64,000 bases of DNA from Plantago major (Eukaryota > Streptophyta > Magnoliopsida > Lamiales > Plantaginaceae). The position numbers and the translations under genes were made by a program. The notes under the pieces were generated by a model that worked only from the letters and a program-made list of their open reading frames with translations, had not been told where the DNA came from and did not search any database. Below are positions 10,810-22,421 of the stretch, in pieces (within the stretch, counting starts at the first letter, position 1; each line of letters begins with the position of its first letter). Where the stretch lies: NCBI GenBank assembly GCA_026545765.1, contig CM048842.1, positions 248,001 through 312,000 on the forward strand, written 5' to 3'.

Positions 10810-11713
10810 AAAAATATTAAAACTATAATGAAGTTAGGTTGGAGAGTAAATGGTGAATACTGCACTTAGACGGTCTCCAGCAGAGTCCCAAAACTGATTT
10901 GGGACTCTGCTGGACCTCGATGTAGGATACCCAGAACCAAAGCACAGTATGCGAAAAAGGATGGGGCGCTGATTTTGGGCGCAGCCCAGCGCCCCAAATC
11001 CTTTTTTTTTTTAATTTTTTGTTTTTTCTTTTCTTTTCTTTTCTTTTCTTGTTTCTTTATATATAATTTGTTTTTATTTTCTCTTTTTGTTTTTTATTTC
11101 TATTCATTTTCTACTTTTATCTTTTTTATTATTATTTTTTTTTTTTGAATATTTCTATATGATAATAATTATATGTAGCAATAGAAATATACTTATACAT
11201 TACTTTTAAAATTTAAAATATATATTAAAATCACACTTGTAAAATGTAGTATTTTAATTGTTGTAATTTTCATTTTCAATTATTTTAATTTTCAATTTCA
11301 AGTATTGTAATTTTCAATTTTAAGTATTGTAGTTTTTTTTTAAGTAATGTAATTTTTATTTTCAAGTAATGTATTTTAAAAAAATTAATGTGATTTTGTT
11401 ATAATTAATTAACTACATTTAAAATAAAGTCAAGAATAAAGTTTAAAAGGAAATGAGAAAAGAAAATGAAATGAATAATTAAGTTTGAAAGAAATATTAA
11501 AATAAAATATATTTTAGGCCTCACTGTTAGAGTAGATAATTATAAAGAGTTGTAAAGTGAGTTGAATTAAGTGGAATGCTGACATAACGGATAACGGTTG
11601 GAGAGAGTTGCACTGCTGGTTACTTAATGCGAAAGGAAGTGGTGGGTAGGGTAAAAGTAAAATTGAAAGAAGTAGAAGTGTGTCTGTTTGTGTGTGTGTG
11701 GAATCAATCGTAA
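10810..11713. other. AT-rich intergenic DNA upstream of the SINA-like gene
   Basis: No gene is seen. The stretch holds a perfect hairpin (10877-10913), a second GC-rich inverted repeat (10963-10995), a (CTTTT)n microsatellite about 11027-11055, and a stretch of about 20-bp degenerate repeats of the type ttgtaattttcaa at about 11250-11370. A short GT-rich microsatellite (about 11675-11699) lies just before the start codon at 11714. The promoter must be in the right half, but I see no clear TATA box. Confidence 0.6.
10877..10913. repeat. Perfect 16-bp inverted repeat (hairpin)
   Basis: The arms ccagcagagtcccaaa and tttgggactctgctgg are perfect complements around a 5-base loop (actga). A 9-bp inverted repeat (ggggcgctg / cagcgcccc) follows at 10963-10995. 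It may be the core of an unrecognised MITE or a transcribed foldback. Confidence 0.9.
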
Positions 11714-13417
11714 ATGGAGTTAGCGGCGGGTAACCAGCACCAGGTTAGTGGCGGCGAGGGAGGCAGTAGTAGTAGGAGGCCGAGGAGGAGGGTAGGGCTC
11801 CGACTAGGTTCTCCTTTGGAACTGCAAATGAAAATGCAAATGCAAATGACCCTAACCACCGATCTGGATCTGCTCGATTGCCCCATCTGCCTTTCTCCTC
11901 TTTCCTATCCTATCTTTCAGGTACTACTAGCCTAATCCTTATTCATTCTTCTGCTACTTTAATTTTCAGCATTTCGTTCCAATCACTCCATCTCCATGGA
12001 TTAATTAATTTACTATTCACTCACTACAAACCTAGGCAGGCAGCTACTACTGCATTTCTATTTTCTATTTAGTGAGAGACTATCAACACCTTCTTCAAAA
12101 TTGAATCCGGACATGGACAATAGTATGTATGTATGTATGTATGTATAATCGATGTATGTATGTAATATATGTATCATTCAATTACCTCAATTTTGCTTTG
12201 CTTGCTATACTGCACCTTCTTTCCTTCACTGCCACTCCCATTCAGTGATTTAGTGCTAATTCCCAAATAAAATCTCCTGAGAGTCCGGAAAGTACTCCAA
12301 AGAAACTCTCCTGAGAGTCCGGAAAGTACCGAAAGTTATACACAAAAAGATTCAGCCGCACAATTAGTATACAATAATACACAATTTACAAATAGATAAA
12401 AATCAACAATTTACACACAAAGCCGCATAATTAGTATACAATATTACAGTACTCTTAGGACTCTCACAACACCTTGGAATTTCATGAATTTTTGTAATTC
12501 CCAAAACAACACAACTACCTCTATGCTAGCAGTAGCTGCCCTTTTATTTATTATTATTATTATAACTGCAACCTATCTATGGGTGGGGACGGGGTTGTTC
12601 TGTTGTCTTTCCATCGGTTTTCTTCATTTTCACTGATTTTACTGTTAATAAAAACTTGTATCGCAATCAACTTGTTTTATTTTTTTCACAAAACAACTTT
12701 GGACCTATCTCATGTGATAATCTAGTATTTCTCTTGATTTTGCTCTAGTGTGAGAACGGACATGTAGTATGTGGCCAATGTTGCGTCAAGATACATAACC
12801 AATGTCCCTCTTGCTCCTGCCCAACCGGACACCTCCGTTGCAGGTGGGCAGAAAGGCTTCTAGAATCCTTGAAAGTTTCATGCAAATATGTGGAACACGG
12901 CTGCATGGACAAACTGACTTACAATGTAAAATGTCACCATGAAAACAGCTGTGCTTATGCCCCTTGCTCATGCCCTCATCATGCTTGTCACTACATCGGC
13001 TCGTTGGAGAACTTGTATACTCACTTTGCTGAAAAACACCACGAGTCTTCAACAGTATTCTGTTTCGGCACAACCATCCCTGTTTTGCTGGACAAGAACG
13101 ATAAGAATGTCTTTCTTCGAGAACAGGACCAGAAAGCACTTTTTGTCCTCAAACATTCTGTTGAACCTTATGGAAGTTTAGTGAATGTTGTCTATATAGC
13201 ACAAACTTCATCGAAGACCACTTTCTCATATGAACTTTCAGCAATAGCTGCAGAGAACATGGTCAGTTTTACAAGTGGTGTGGAGCCGACACCAAAATTG
13301 ACCCCGCAGGCTCCAGTGGGGAAATATCTCATTGTTCCAAAATATTTTGCTAACTCAAGTGGACGCACCGAGTTGAAACTCATCATACGTAGGAGAGTTG
13401 ATCTGAACTCTGTGTAG
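11714..13417 (+). CDS. SINA-like RING-type E3 ubiquitin ligase
   Basis: Two exons, 11714-11920 and 12749-13417, give a 291-residue protein with a phase-0 intron of 828 bp. Residues about 56-92 form a RING finger split by the intron (CPICLSPLSYPIFQ, then CENGHVVCGQCC and CPSC). A SINA/SIAH zinc-finger region follows (CKYVEHGC, CAYAPCSCPHHAC, HFAEKHH), then the C-terminal substrate-binding beta region. The layout and length fit plant SINA-like proteins, which ubiquitinate targets as dimers. The N-terminus is low complexity, with a Met/Gln/Lys run (QMKMQMQM) encoded by a short aaatgc repeat. The intron contains a (TATG)n microsatellite (about 12125-12165) and a tandem 30-bp duplication (about 12274-12330). 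The substrate is unknown. Confidence 0.93.
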
Positions 13418-14989
13418 ATGTTGGAGTAATCTTGGTGAGTACATTGACTTGTGAGGTTCATGTTTTGTCAGACCAATCATATTGCCATCTTGTATTTTTT
13501 ACCTGGGTGACAACGGTTGTTTATTTCTTCAATTCCATTGCAGTTTTTTGCAGCCTTGCAGTAATCAAATGGTCTCTGGTTTTCTCACCTGTTTTAAGTA
13601 TTGGTGAAGATACTCTCAATGTTGCTTATAATCATGTTTGTGAAGATAAGTTGCTTCTGACTAAGGCTAAGTTATGTTCTGACTATTCGGATCTTCTCAT
13701 GGATCCTTAAAACTACCCCTGCTTCATCTGTATCCATATTCTAATATTTTGGTTTTGCTTCATCTGAATTGCCCTTTATCTTTTCATGTGGTTCACACAA
13801 GTATTCAAGAAAATTGATATGAAGAGTCCTAGTAGCAAGTCATAAGATACATGTTCCATATGTTAGGGCATACTAGCCCTGTTTAGCAAACCGAGCTATT
13901 AAACAAGTAACTATTGCAACTAGAGCGCAATAGAGACTAGGCCTTATCATATATAAACTCAATTTGACTTCCAAATACTTCATCAAATGATTAGTTTCTT
14001 TTACACAGTCAATTAAGGAAAACTAAAACGTACTTGAGTGAGAATTGTGCTCTCAAAATGTGAGAGCGCCATCAGAACGTAATTTGAATGTAGAAAATGT
14101 AGAATTATGTGAAGTAGATTATGTCAGAGTGATATGTGTGTATTTTGAATTTTCGATTCATCAAATGATTGATACTAGTATATTTAAAAGAAAAACTCAT
14201 TTACGTATCTAGAAGAGGTCCGATTGATCACACCTACAACACCTTAATCCGTCTATAACGCAACAACATTAGCATTCACTATCCAAAAATTAATTCATTT
14301 TAAACTGAAACATGTACGGTAATGACATACTATGGAAGAATCCGTGCCTAAGATATAAATATATTAACCTGAGGGGTCGGTCGCAAGTATTACTATTTTA
14401 ATGATCTGCTAACCTAATTTGGACTATATGACAGATCACCTATGTTTCTCTTTCTGACCAAATAATCTTTCTACATTTGTACTAGGTTCCAAGCGTTTCT
14501 TCTTTAATCATTAAACTATTTTAGGATAAGAATGGAAAATATCACATTGGCCCTTGCCTTTCAGATTTCTATAAAACTATAGTACTTGTATAGTTGTATA
14601 CAATACAATAATCAATTTGAGCCTAAACACGTAGGGGTAGGTTGCAGTCACTTGATCAAGTGATAAATCACAACATGCAGGTATTTACTCCGTTGATCTA
14701 TAGTATGTATGGCTGTTCATCATAAATTCATAATAATTACCACATGAGTTCATTAAAAAAATAAGAAGATTAGGTATTGATTGTAATTTTTATCAAAAGT
14801 AGAGAAAAAGAATATCGATTGATCACTCAGGACATGTGATGATAAACTTGTTAGTACTATAGTCTATAGAGGAGTGATTGACAATTAGTGTCTTTCCAAA
14901 CTTACAAATAATTACTGTACTCCTTTTGTGAAATTTAAGATCACTTCACTACATATGAAGAGAAAAACTTCTTACTAGCTAGTAGCATA

Positions 14990-15240
14990 CTCCCTCCGCT
15001 TCGCAAAACTTCGTACATTTGTCATTCTTAACCGTCCCACAAAACTTCATACATTATTAAAAAAGAAAGATATCTCACACCAAAAAAATAATAAACAATC
15101 TCAACTTTACACTCAAATTACACCTTTTACCACTAGAATTACAATTTTTTCCACATTTTCTATATTCTATCATTACTTCAACTTTTTGCATAAAACTGCG
15201 CGACAACACTAATGTATGAAGTTCTCCGGGACGAAAGGAG
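14990..15240. mobile_element. Stowaway-like MITE (family A)
   Basis: This 251-bp block begins ctccctccgc, ends acgaaaggag and is flanked by TA on both sides. The inner arms are complementary (aacttcgtacatt / aatgtatgaagtt). It has no coding capacity. A second member of the same family is at 51327-51574; they share catacattattaaaaaagaaag-like sequence just inside the left end. It ends about 300 bp upstream of the CER1 start codon. Confidence 0.8.
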
Positions 15241-15423
15241 TAGTATATAGTTTACTAAATACCACTCCAATTATTAGACAGCCCATAGTAAACTGCCCGA
15301 TAGTAGGTGCGTAGGTCGTCAATGATCATATATGGGCGAGTGGTGTCATTTTGGTTATTTATATTAATTAACATATATGATTATTTAATGTTAACTAATT
15401 ATTACTTATGTGCTTGTAATCTC

Positions 15424-15433
15424 AGCTATAAAT
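15424..15433 (+). promoter_or_regulatory. Probable CER1 TATA box
   Basis: The sequence gctataaata lies about 105 bp upstream of the CER1 ATG at 15538 and is the best TATA match in the near-upstream region. It is followed by a short AT-rich leader with a run of A. Confidence 0.55.
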
Positions 15434-15537
15434 AAGACCATATATCATCATTTTGATATACAAGAACACACTACTAAGTCATCTCAAAAAAAAAAAAAAA
15501 ACACACTACTAAGTGTGAAAGTTAAGCAAGCATAAAA

Positions 15538-18500
15538 ATGGCTACCACACCTGGGTTGCTTACTGACTGGCCTTGGAAGAACCTTGGAAGTTTTAAGGTA
15601 TGTAATTACATTAATTAATTGCATATCATGCATGATTTAATTCATTATCTTAATTTCCTAGCCTTATAATTACTTGAATCATGAGAAAAAGCTAGCTAGG
15701 TGATTATGTTTTACTAATTCATTCCTTACATATATAACAACATTAATTGATTAAGTGTTAATTTTACAAGAACCTCCCAATTTCATTGAGCATGTACATT
15801 AAATCTCATTGACACTTTAAAATTAACTAAGGTATCTAACAAATTAGCCAATTACGTATTTACACTTGCAATCTACTGTCGCACATGCTTTAATGAGTTG
15901 TACTCACATTTTCGATAGGTTGTATACAATGATACAAACACATACACGAGATAAGATACTGATAATTTGTTATTTTTATAATTTTCAGTATATAATATTG
16001 GGTCCATGGGCGTTGCAAAGCTTGTACATGGCTACAAGAAAAGAGGAAAAAGAGAGAGATTACATGAATTTGATGATAATACCATTCATGATTTCAAGAG
16101 CTCTTCACAACCAAATTTGGATTTCTTTTTCCCGCCACCGGACTTCTAAGGGTACCAATCGGATTCTTGACCGGAGCATTGAGTTTGATCAAGTGGACCG
16201 TGAAACCAACTGGTACGTAATTGTTAACTGCTATATTTAGTACTAATTTCTCTTATTTTTCTTACCTAATCTTCATTAACCTTTTGCATAAAATGTTAAT
16301 TGTTGTTATTATTCCAAATACTATCTACAGTGTTATTTTGTTCCTTTTCTTTTTTCTAGTCTACATTGGAAAATGACACCACATATATATGTACTTAATT
16401 TTGTTTTCTGCTCCAACAAAAAACATACTACAGTACATTTGTTGCTATGTTACGTGTATGAATTTAAATTGTAATGGTAACGCAGTACCAAATAATTATA
16501 CGACTTAACAATGTGCAGTATCATTTGTGATAATTATAAGGTGGTCGATTGGTACTTTTACATAACTTTCTCTATGAGTGTGCAACTTAGTATCATGTTT
16601 ACAATTTCCAATTTTTAATTGGGACTCGACTCAAATAGCTTGTTAAAATATGTTCGTTTCAAGCAAAAATTTTAAAGTTGTATGTTATATGATAAGTTGA
16701 TATGGTGCAAATGAAAATTTTGGTGCAAGCAGGGATGATCAGATTCTGCTGTCTGGAATAGTAATCTACTTGTTCAACACTTTCACCACAGCAGCTTCTT
16801 TCTTGCCTGCTTGGAGAACCGATGGCATTCTGATGACGATTTTGCTACACGTTGGACCGGTTGAGTATCTCTACTACTGGCTTCATCGAGCCTTACATCA
16901 CCATTTCCTCTACTCTAGATACCATTCTCACCACCATTCCTCCATTGTCACCGAGCCTATTACATGTAAGATCACTGTATGTTGGAATTATATATGTGGT
17001 GTGTTGTTTTGTGTATCTGCACACGGATTGATTTTCTGTTGATGTATGTTTCGCGTTGATAGAAATCAGGAACATCTTATAATGCTTCTGTTTTCTGTCT
17101 GGAATTCTACTTATTTTGCCTTGTAGAATAACAGGCAGAAGGACTCTTACAAGCCAGTAATTAAGAAGCAAAAAACAAGTCTTGCAATTAGCTTTTGATC
17201 CATGTTTGTGTACTGAGATTAACCTAACAGATGGACATATATGGCAGCTGTTATACATCCTTTTGCGGAGCATCTAGCCTACTTTACTCTGTTTGCCATG
17301 CCAACGCTTGTAACTATCTTCACCGGGACAGCCTCCTTGGTGTCTCTCTACGGTTACCTCACGTTCGTTGATCTCATGGACAATATGGGACATTGTAACT
17401 TTGAGCTCATTCCTCATTGGGCTTTTTCTGTCTTTCCTCCTCTCAAATACTTGATGTATACGCCTTCGTAAGTTGATTCAACTTCATACTAGCTAGCTTC
17501 ATTTAAACTTCCATCTTAATTAGGGAGCTACTGACCGATAATATGTTTTAAATAAACAACACATGCAGGTTTCACTCTCTGCATCATACGCGTTTCAGAA
17601 CCAATTACTCTTTGTTCATGCCGTTCTATGATTATATACACGGTACAATGGACGTGACTAGTGATGAACTATATGAGAAATCACTCAAGAGGAAGGAAGA
17701 ATTTCCAGATGTTGTCCATTTAACGCATCTAACAACGCCTGAATCAATCTTTCATCTCCGAATTGGATTTGCTTCATTTGCCTCAAGGCCTCAAAACTCA
17801 ACATCTTGGTACATGTGGCCTCTAACATGTTGGTCTATGCTGCTCAGTTTCATATACACTCACACGTTTATTGCAGAGACAAACATTTTCGACAAAACTA
17901 AGTTACAGTCCTGGGCGATTCCTAGATACAGCATACAGGTAGCCAAGTCTCCTGTGACAAGATTGCAAGGACGCATACTTTTTTTCTTGACTATTGATGT
18001 TGATTAATTTTATACTCGTAGTATTCTTTCAAATGGCAAAGGCCAGTCATCAATCGCCTAATTGAAGAAGCCATACTGGAAGCTGAATCTAGAGGTGTTA
18101 AGGTTTTGAGTTTAGGCCTACTCAACCAGGTTGTTTAAAAGTTCTGAAGTAATTTGATTTCTTAAATTTACATGCATTTCATTTCTTATGGTTCGAATAT
18201 ACTTTTATAGGCTGCAGAACTCAACAGAAGTGGAGAACTTTTTATCGAAAATCACCCAAAGCTAAAGGTGAAGGTAGTTGATGGAAGCAGCTTGGCTGTT
18301 GCTATTGTTCTCAACAGCATTCCTCAAGACACGACCGAGATCCTTTTCAGAGGCAGCCTCACAAAAACTTCATATGCCATTGTTTCTGCTTTGTGCCACA
18401 AGGGTATCAAGGTGTGTATAAAACAAAACAGGGAATAAAAAGGCGCTGTAGAGATGTTTCCATTAACTTTTGGTTATTTCTTCTTCTTGAGGAGTTAACC

Positions 18501-19151
18501 GTTTATCTCAGGTGACAACGTTCTATGAGCACGAGAGGCTAAAGTTGTCGTCCTTGCCACAGAGTAAAGTGGTTCTCTCAAAAGGTTACCACCAAAAGGT
18601 AAACATTTATCCCCTCTCGAAGTAAGTTCCTGATGTAATGGCCTAAGTTAAACAACAGTAGTTCATCAAGAGATAAGTTAGACAAATTGATTTTGTTAAT
18701 ATTTGTGAAATATCAGATCTGGATAGTTGGAGATGGACTGACTAAAGAAGAACAGAACAAGGCACCAAAAGGATCTCTCTTTATTCCGTTTTCCCAATTC
18801 CCTCCCCAGAAAGTGCGTAAAGATGACTGCTTCTATAGTCACACTCCTTCTATGGTAGCTCCATCTGCCCTCCAGAACTTGCACTCCTGTGAGGTCTGTA
18901 TAAGTATCGATAAAATGTAGTATCTTTATTACTTATTCATGTGCTCGATCGTGGACTGATTGGTAAATCAACTGCGTGTGCAGAATTGGCTTCCAAGAAG
19001 AGTTATGAGCGCTTCACGTGTGGCAGGAATTGTGCATACCTTGGAAGGATGGAATGTGCACGAGTGCGGTAGCAAGGCCTTGTTTGATGTTAATCTAGTT
19101 TGGGATGCTGCTCTGAAACATGGCTTTCGTCTTCCTATCATTGGGAAATGA
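15538..19151 (+). CDS. CER1: CER1-type very-long-chain aldehyde decarbonylase
   Basis: Ten exons: 15538-15597, 15989-16212, 16733-16965, 17248-17467, 17569-17938, 18022-18129, 18211-18411, 18512-18598, 18717-18893, 18984-19151. Together they give 615 residues, close to the usual about 620-630. The N-terminal half is an ER membrane fatty acid hydroxylase domain with all three histidine clusters: H146-x3-H150, H159-x-HHH163 and H248-x2-HH252. These bind the di-iron centre. The C-terminal WAX2-type domain has VVDGSSLAVAIVLNSIP, FIPFSQFPP and NWLPRRVMSASRVAGI-HTLEGWNVHECG. Family knowledge: CER1, with CER3 and cytochrome b5, converts very-long-chain acyl substrates to alkanes for cuticular wax. 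The start codon gives the normal short first exon. All junctions are in phase and no stop or frameshift is seen. A KCS gene lies 1.5 kb downstream on the same strand. Confidence 0.96.
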
Positions 19152-20642
19152 GTGAAATGATATCGGGATGTTGAATATAACCTGAAATCTTGGAAGGCAC
19201 TTGAGTTGTATGGTTGGAACAATTTGATATGCATTTCTCCAGTTCTTGTCATAATTAAGCAGATAACTCTGCTCTGGTACTAGTTTATGTAATTTCTATG
19301 GACAATGAAGTGATTGAGAAAAGATTCTTAGTATACATGCTTGTTAGTGAACTTTACAAAGATTACATGAGAGATGAATTATCAGATTTGAACTGTGTAA
19401 ATTATCAGGGAACTTATAATTTCACCTCTCTAACTTCAATTACAGTACTTTAAACCAAATTTTCATTCGCACTTAGAATTGGTTTTCTTTCACGTAATAT
19501 ATCATTGCGAAGCTCTCACAACTGACCATACTACGAACTCAAGAACCAACATATACTTACAGTTAACACGACAAAATCGCCTACTCACCACATGCATGTT
19601 AATAGCTTGATCGAGAAGTTCATTGTATTGTTGGAACTTATACTATGTTGGAACTTATGACTTAATAACTTGATCGAGAAGTTCATTGTATTGCGAATTC
19701 GCACATGCTGAGGCCAGATGGAAAATTCGAAAAGGCTAAGTCTGTAAAGAATCTACCAAGCATCATTCAGAAAGCAGAACTATGTTCAAATAGAATACAC
19801 AAGCAAGTGTATACATATACAGGTATTCATGTAGCACGTTCTCAGTCAGATTCACCCTGATTTTTATGCATAAAGGAGAACTTTGATCAATTTATGTCTA
19901 CAGCAACAAATCAAAGAATAAAGATGTCTTTTCTTTCTTTTTCTTTTTTTTAGGAAAAGAGTACTATATGTATTTTTCTCATTTTTCATTTTTGAGAATG
20001 AAGAGTACTATGTGTTTTTTATTTTTTTATTTTTTTTTGAGAATAAAGAAAAAATACGTCTCTCTGGTTAAACGCCCTGTCCTCAGATACACTACATTGT
20101 CCGGGACAGGGGTGTAAATTGTAATTGAGCCGAGCTTTTGTCGAGCATCTCTAATTCCACTTGATAAAACTACTCCTCGAGTTTGAATATGTTCGAAAGC
20201 TGTAGGAGATTACAAGAAGAAACCTCAGTTTGAACACTTCAAGTCCAAGAAGAAAGCAAACTGATATGTCGAGCTTGAATCGAACTGGGCTGTCACGCTT
20301 TGAATCGAACCGAGCACATACGAAGTGAAATTATTGAATCGAGTTCTAGACCATTTCAAAAGCTCGAATCGAGCTCGAAATCAGTTATTCTATAGTTCTC
20401 TAACGTCCGACTCGACCACTAGAAATTAATCAAGGTAGACAAGTACTCGAGTCTGTCGGTAGATAGAACTTTGAAGGAAACCTTAAAAATAGCTTCAACT
20501 TGTATATAATATAGATATGCAAAACGTGTGAAACACAAGAATTATAATTGTTCATTCTGACCTAAATTGTTCTGCTACACGCAATACCACTATATATAAA
20601 TGTTCACTTGAGTACACTGCAAAAGTATCTTGATTCAACAAA
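19152..20642. other. Intergenic DNA between CER1 and the KCS gene
   Basis: No gene is seen. It holds the CER1 3' flank, an imperfect direct repeat of about 32 bases (agcttgatcgagaagttc..., about 19602-19633 and again at 19668-19699), T-rich runs near 19930-20040, repeated tcgagc/gctcgaa words at 20130-20400, and the KCS promoter. There is no recognisable transposon. Confidence 0.6.
20589..20599 (+). promoter_or_regulatory. Probable KCS TATA box
   Basis: The sequence ctatatataaa lies about 45-55 bp upstream of the first ATG at 20643. If it is used, the 5'UTR is very short (about 20-25 bases). Confidence 0.55.
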
Positions 20643-22127
20643 ATGCACATCATGCATGTATACAATTTCATCATCTCCCAAGCAACATACATTACACTAA
20701 TTTCCATCACCATAACCACCTTTTCTTTTGCTGCAAACCATGAGAATTTCATCAACCCTGGAACCATTTGCACCTTCTTCATACTACTAACACCCCTTCT
20801 TCTCCTGATCATCAACTCTCCCAGGAAGGTGTACTTGCTCGATTTCGCTTGTTACAACCACGACCCCTCGTATCTCCGCTCCAGAGAGAGTATACTTGAA
20901 ATCATGTCAAGGCAACTAAGCCCAGAAAACTTGGCATTTGCTGAAAAAGTGATGGACAGATCAGGCATGTGTGATGACAGGTACTTTTACGGTGCGCCTG
21001 GCAAGGATTTCATGCCTCAATCCACCTTTACGTTTGCCAAGGAAGAGACGGAGGTTGTACTCCGTGAGACTGTAGATGATTTACTGGCCAAAACACGGAT
21101 CAATCCTCAGGATATTGGTGTCGTCATAGTCAACGTTTCTATGTTTAATCCAACCCCGTCGCTTTCTGCCATGGTCGTGAACCGCTACAAGCTCAGGGAA
21201 GATGTGTTGAGCTATAACTTGGGTGGTATGGGCTGCAGTGCTGGAGTTATTGCCATTGACCTTGCCAAACGCCTTCTACAGGTAAATATATTCTGCTTCT
21301 GTTACAGATAACACCAATTCTAAGAAACTATTGCAAACAGGCACTGATACTGTATATTGTAAGCGTTTTTCGTGCAGGCTCAGCGTAACACATACGCTCT
21401 AGTTGTGAGCTTAGAGAGCATTACCTCAAACTACTACCTTGGCAAAGACCGTTCGAAGCTAGTATCCTGCTGCCTCTTCCGAATGGGAGGAGCAGCTATC
21501 TTACTGTCAAATCGTCATTCTGACCGTAGACATTCCAAATACGAACTCAAGCACACCCTACGCACTCATCGAGGAGCCGATGACAAGGCCTACCAATGTG
21601 TGGTCCAAGAACAGGACGAAGACGGAATACTAGGCATTACGTTGTCGAAAGACCTGACAAAAGTTGCAAGTGAGGCCATGAAGGCCAACATAAGGTCACT
21701 TGGACCTTTAGTACTCCCCCTGTCCGAACAACTCATGTTCCTAGCCAGCAAACTCTTTAAAATGAAAGGGGCAAGTCCTTATGTTCCGGATTTCAAGCGA
21801 GCTTTCGAGCATTTCTGCATCCATGCTGGCGGAAAGACAGTGCTAGACGCGGTGGAAAATAACCTAAAGCTAACCGGGTGGCATATGGAGCCGTCTCGAA
21901 TGACACTTTACAGGTATGGCAATACCTCGAGCAGCTCGTTGTGGTACGAACTCGCGTATACTGAGGCTAAAGGGCGAATTGGAAAAGGCGACCGCGTTTG
22001 GCAGATTGCTTTCGGATCGGGTTTCAAGTGTAACAGTGCTGTATGGCAGGCCTTGAGGACTATCAATCCTGCTAAGGAAGTTAGTCCCTGGAGCAAGGTC
22101 ATAGACCAGTTTCCCATATCTAATTAA
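20643..22127 (+). CDS. KCS: 3-ketoacyl-CoA synthase (fatty acid elongase condensing enzyme)
   Basis: Two exons, 20643-21281 and 21378-22127, encode 462 residues. Two N-terminal hydrophobic segments (about residues 8-31 and 42-58) are the ER membrane anchors usual for this family. The FAE1/CUT1 thiolase-like domain follows, with the catalytic triad at the expected spacing: Cys198 in GGMGCSAG, His362 in HFCIHAGG and Asn395 in GNTSSSS. The enzyme condenses malonyl-CoA with a long-chain acyl-CoA, the rate- and chain-length-determining step of very-long-chain fatty acid synthesis. The N-terminus is short for a KCS. A second in-frame ATG four codons downstream is an alternative start. Which KCS subgroup it belongs to cannot be told by eye. 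Its neighbour CER1 uses downstream products of the same pathway. A possible poly(A) signal (aataaa) is at about 22170. Confidence 0.95.
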
Positions 22128-22421
22128 CTTGATGTGTTACATGTAACAACTAGATTAATCATCTCTAAAATAAAAGATGAATCAGTGTATTTCTTTTATA
22201 TGTAAATTATGGCAGTATATCAAACACTTGAGTGAGGGCTGGTAATATTAAGATGTGACTGAACTAGAATAATGGATTTACAGAAGGAAAAATGCTATAA
22301 TTTCAGTAAAGTAAAAAAAAAATCATGGTTAGTCTAACAAAACATCACAAAAATCAAGCATGAAAACTGAAAACAAAAATCAGAAAAATGTGAAGTATCC
22401 ATCCAATCTATACAACAAGCC

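Larger units (their letters stand above)
13418..15537. other. Intergenic DNA between the SINA-like gene and CER1
   Basis: It contains the 3' flank of the SINA-like gene, AT-rich unique sequence, one Stowaway-like MITE (14990-15240) and the CER1 promoter. Short ORFs, such as the one at 13432-13710, show no recognisable domain and probably lie in the 3'UTR. Confidence 0.6.
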
